Assembly (NCBI GenBank): GCA_034440515.1
Contig: JAWXCF010000018.1
Location: 1-14,880, forward strand
DNA length: 14,880 bases
DNA from: JAWXCF01 sp034440515
GTDB lineage: Bacteria > Bacteroidota > Bacteroidia > CAILMK01
Direction of reading: 5' to 3'
Shown here: in pieces, positions 14,059 through 14,880 of the stretch
How positions within the stretch are numbered: the stretch's first letter is position 1
Layout of the letters: every line of letters starts with the position of its first letter
Position numbers and translations under genes: made by a program
Notes under the pieces: generated by a model
The model's database searches: none
What the model saw: only the letters and a program-made list of their open reading frames with translations
Told to the model about the DNA's origin: nothing

Positions 14059-14880
14059 CTAAATACACCACCCCGTACGCTAACATAGACATAGTTAGCC
14101 CCGGAATAATTGCGTGTACTTCAATATGATTGAAAAAGTTGAAATAGACCCAAGTAAAAAGTCCTGACAACATTGAGGCTAAAGATGCCCATCTGTCCGC
14201 ATATTTGGGCAGAAATAGGCCAATGCACAATGGGACAAAAAGACTTACTAGACTTAGTGAGCTGCTATCGCCTACTAATTCATATATGCCTGTTCCGCTA
14301 TAAGCAAGTAATAGTGACAATAGCGTAATAATAAGTACACTGAGCCTTGATAAGAATAATGCAAAATTTTTTGAAGTACTCTTTGTAAAGTAACGCCCAA
14401 TTATATTTTCACTCAATACAGCCGCTGGTGCTAGTATTGCTCCACTGGCTGTACTCATTATTGCGCTAAGTAATGCACCAAAGAATAAAATCTTTACAGG
14501 TGTACTCATATACTTTTCTATAAGTGCGGGCAATAGCAATTCTTGACTGGATAAATAGTCAAAGCCCCCTAGATGCCTTGCATATAGCGCCAATATAAGC
14601 GGAATTAAAGATATAGTTAGGTACAGTACGCCACCTATGTAACTAGCTTGAACAGCAACCTTAGCATTTTTTGCAGAATTAATGCGCTGAAAAACATCTT
14701 GTTGGGGAATACTACCTAAACCAATTACTATCCAAGCAGCAAAATAATTAAGCCCCCCAGTAAAGCCAACACCTTCATAAATATGAAAATAACTAATTGG
14801 AGTTTGTTTTATCATAGTTTGCAGGGGCAATATGCTGTTCATTTGCCATAAGCAGGCTAACAATCCAAATATAATAATGA
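14027..14880 (-). CDS. Sodium:solute symporter (SSS family), C-terminal part
   Basis: About 283 residues are visible; the frame stays open to the right edge (upstream residues IIIFGL before the TTG-coded Leu at 14863), so the N-terminal half lies outside. The SSS family uses the sodium gradient for uptake of sugars, amino acids, vitamins or organic acids. Family segments are GLGSIPQQDVFQRINSAKN, a long FFGALLSAIMSTASGAILAPAAVLSENI helix region, and seven or so hydrophobic helices ending in AYGVVYLVRL. The substrate cannot be told from this part. The 3' end overlaps the end of the convergent oxidoreductase gene by 32 bases. Confidence 0.9.
   Translation of the reverse strand, partial: IIIFGLLACLWQMNSILPLQTMIKQTPISYFHIYEGVGFTGGLNYFAAWIVIGLGSIPQQDVFQRINSAKNAKVAVQASYIGGVLYLTISLIPLILALYARHLGGFDYLSSQELLLPALIEKYMSTPVKILFFGALLSAIMSTASGAILAPAAVLSENIIGRYFTKSTSKNFALFLSRLSVLIITLLSLLLAYSGTGIYELVGDSSSLSLVSLFVPLCIGLFLPKYADRWASLASMLSGLFTWVYFNFFNHIEVHAIIPGLTMSMLAYGVVYLVRLQGIVSRS

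Overview
The window looks like an ordinary chromosomal segment from an AT-rich member of the Bacteroidota. The evidence is a RicT/PSP1 protein with a Cys-rich N-terminus and a repeat-rich tail, a Bacteroidota-type DNA polymerase III delta' subunit with a degenerate P-loop, a secreted DUF1573 protein, TTG/GTG starts without clear Shine-Dalgarno sequences, and promoter-like elements of the TTTG / TAnnTTTG type. The family cannot be fixed from this sequence. I see no transposase, integrase, CRISPR array, tRNA or rRNA.

Layout. Bases 1-3076 carry ricT (3' part cut by the left edge) and holB on the minus strand; aat follows divergently on the plus strand. Bases 3795-5311 hold a minus-strand pair, a CrtW-type carotenoid ketolase and a TerC-family membrane protein. 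Bases 5352-5884 hold a DUF1573 protein and its probable terminator. Bases 5976-8357 hold the overlapping rsmI-lnt pair (16S rRNA methylation, lipoprotein maturation). Bases 8358-9086 are a 729-base gene-free gap with a strong bidirectional hairpin terminator, nested GTAC-containing palindromes and a candidate small RNA on the minus strand. Bases 9087-10494 hold a methyltransferase and an NlpC/P60 lipoprotein (minus). Bases 10676-12809 hold a plus-strand block: a good promoter, two unknown genes spaced 5 bases apart, and a secreted YD-repeat-like protein. Bases 12811-14880 hold recX (minus), a dinucleotide-binding oxidoreductase gene interrupted by an in-frame stop, and the C-terminal part of a sodium:solute symporter cut by the right edge.

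Most genes are housekeeping: clamp loading (holB), N-end rule tagging (aat), ribosome modification (rsmI), lipoprotein acylation (lnt) and recombination control (recX). No single new system is evident. The parts most worth a second look are the gap at 8358-9086 with its candidate small RNA, the 45-base in-frame minisatellite in ricT, the nonsense-interrupted oxidoreductase, and the two unknown genes behind their own promoter.
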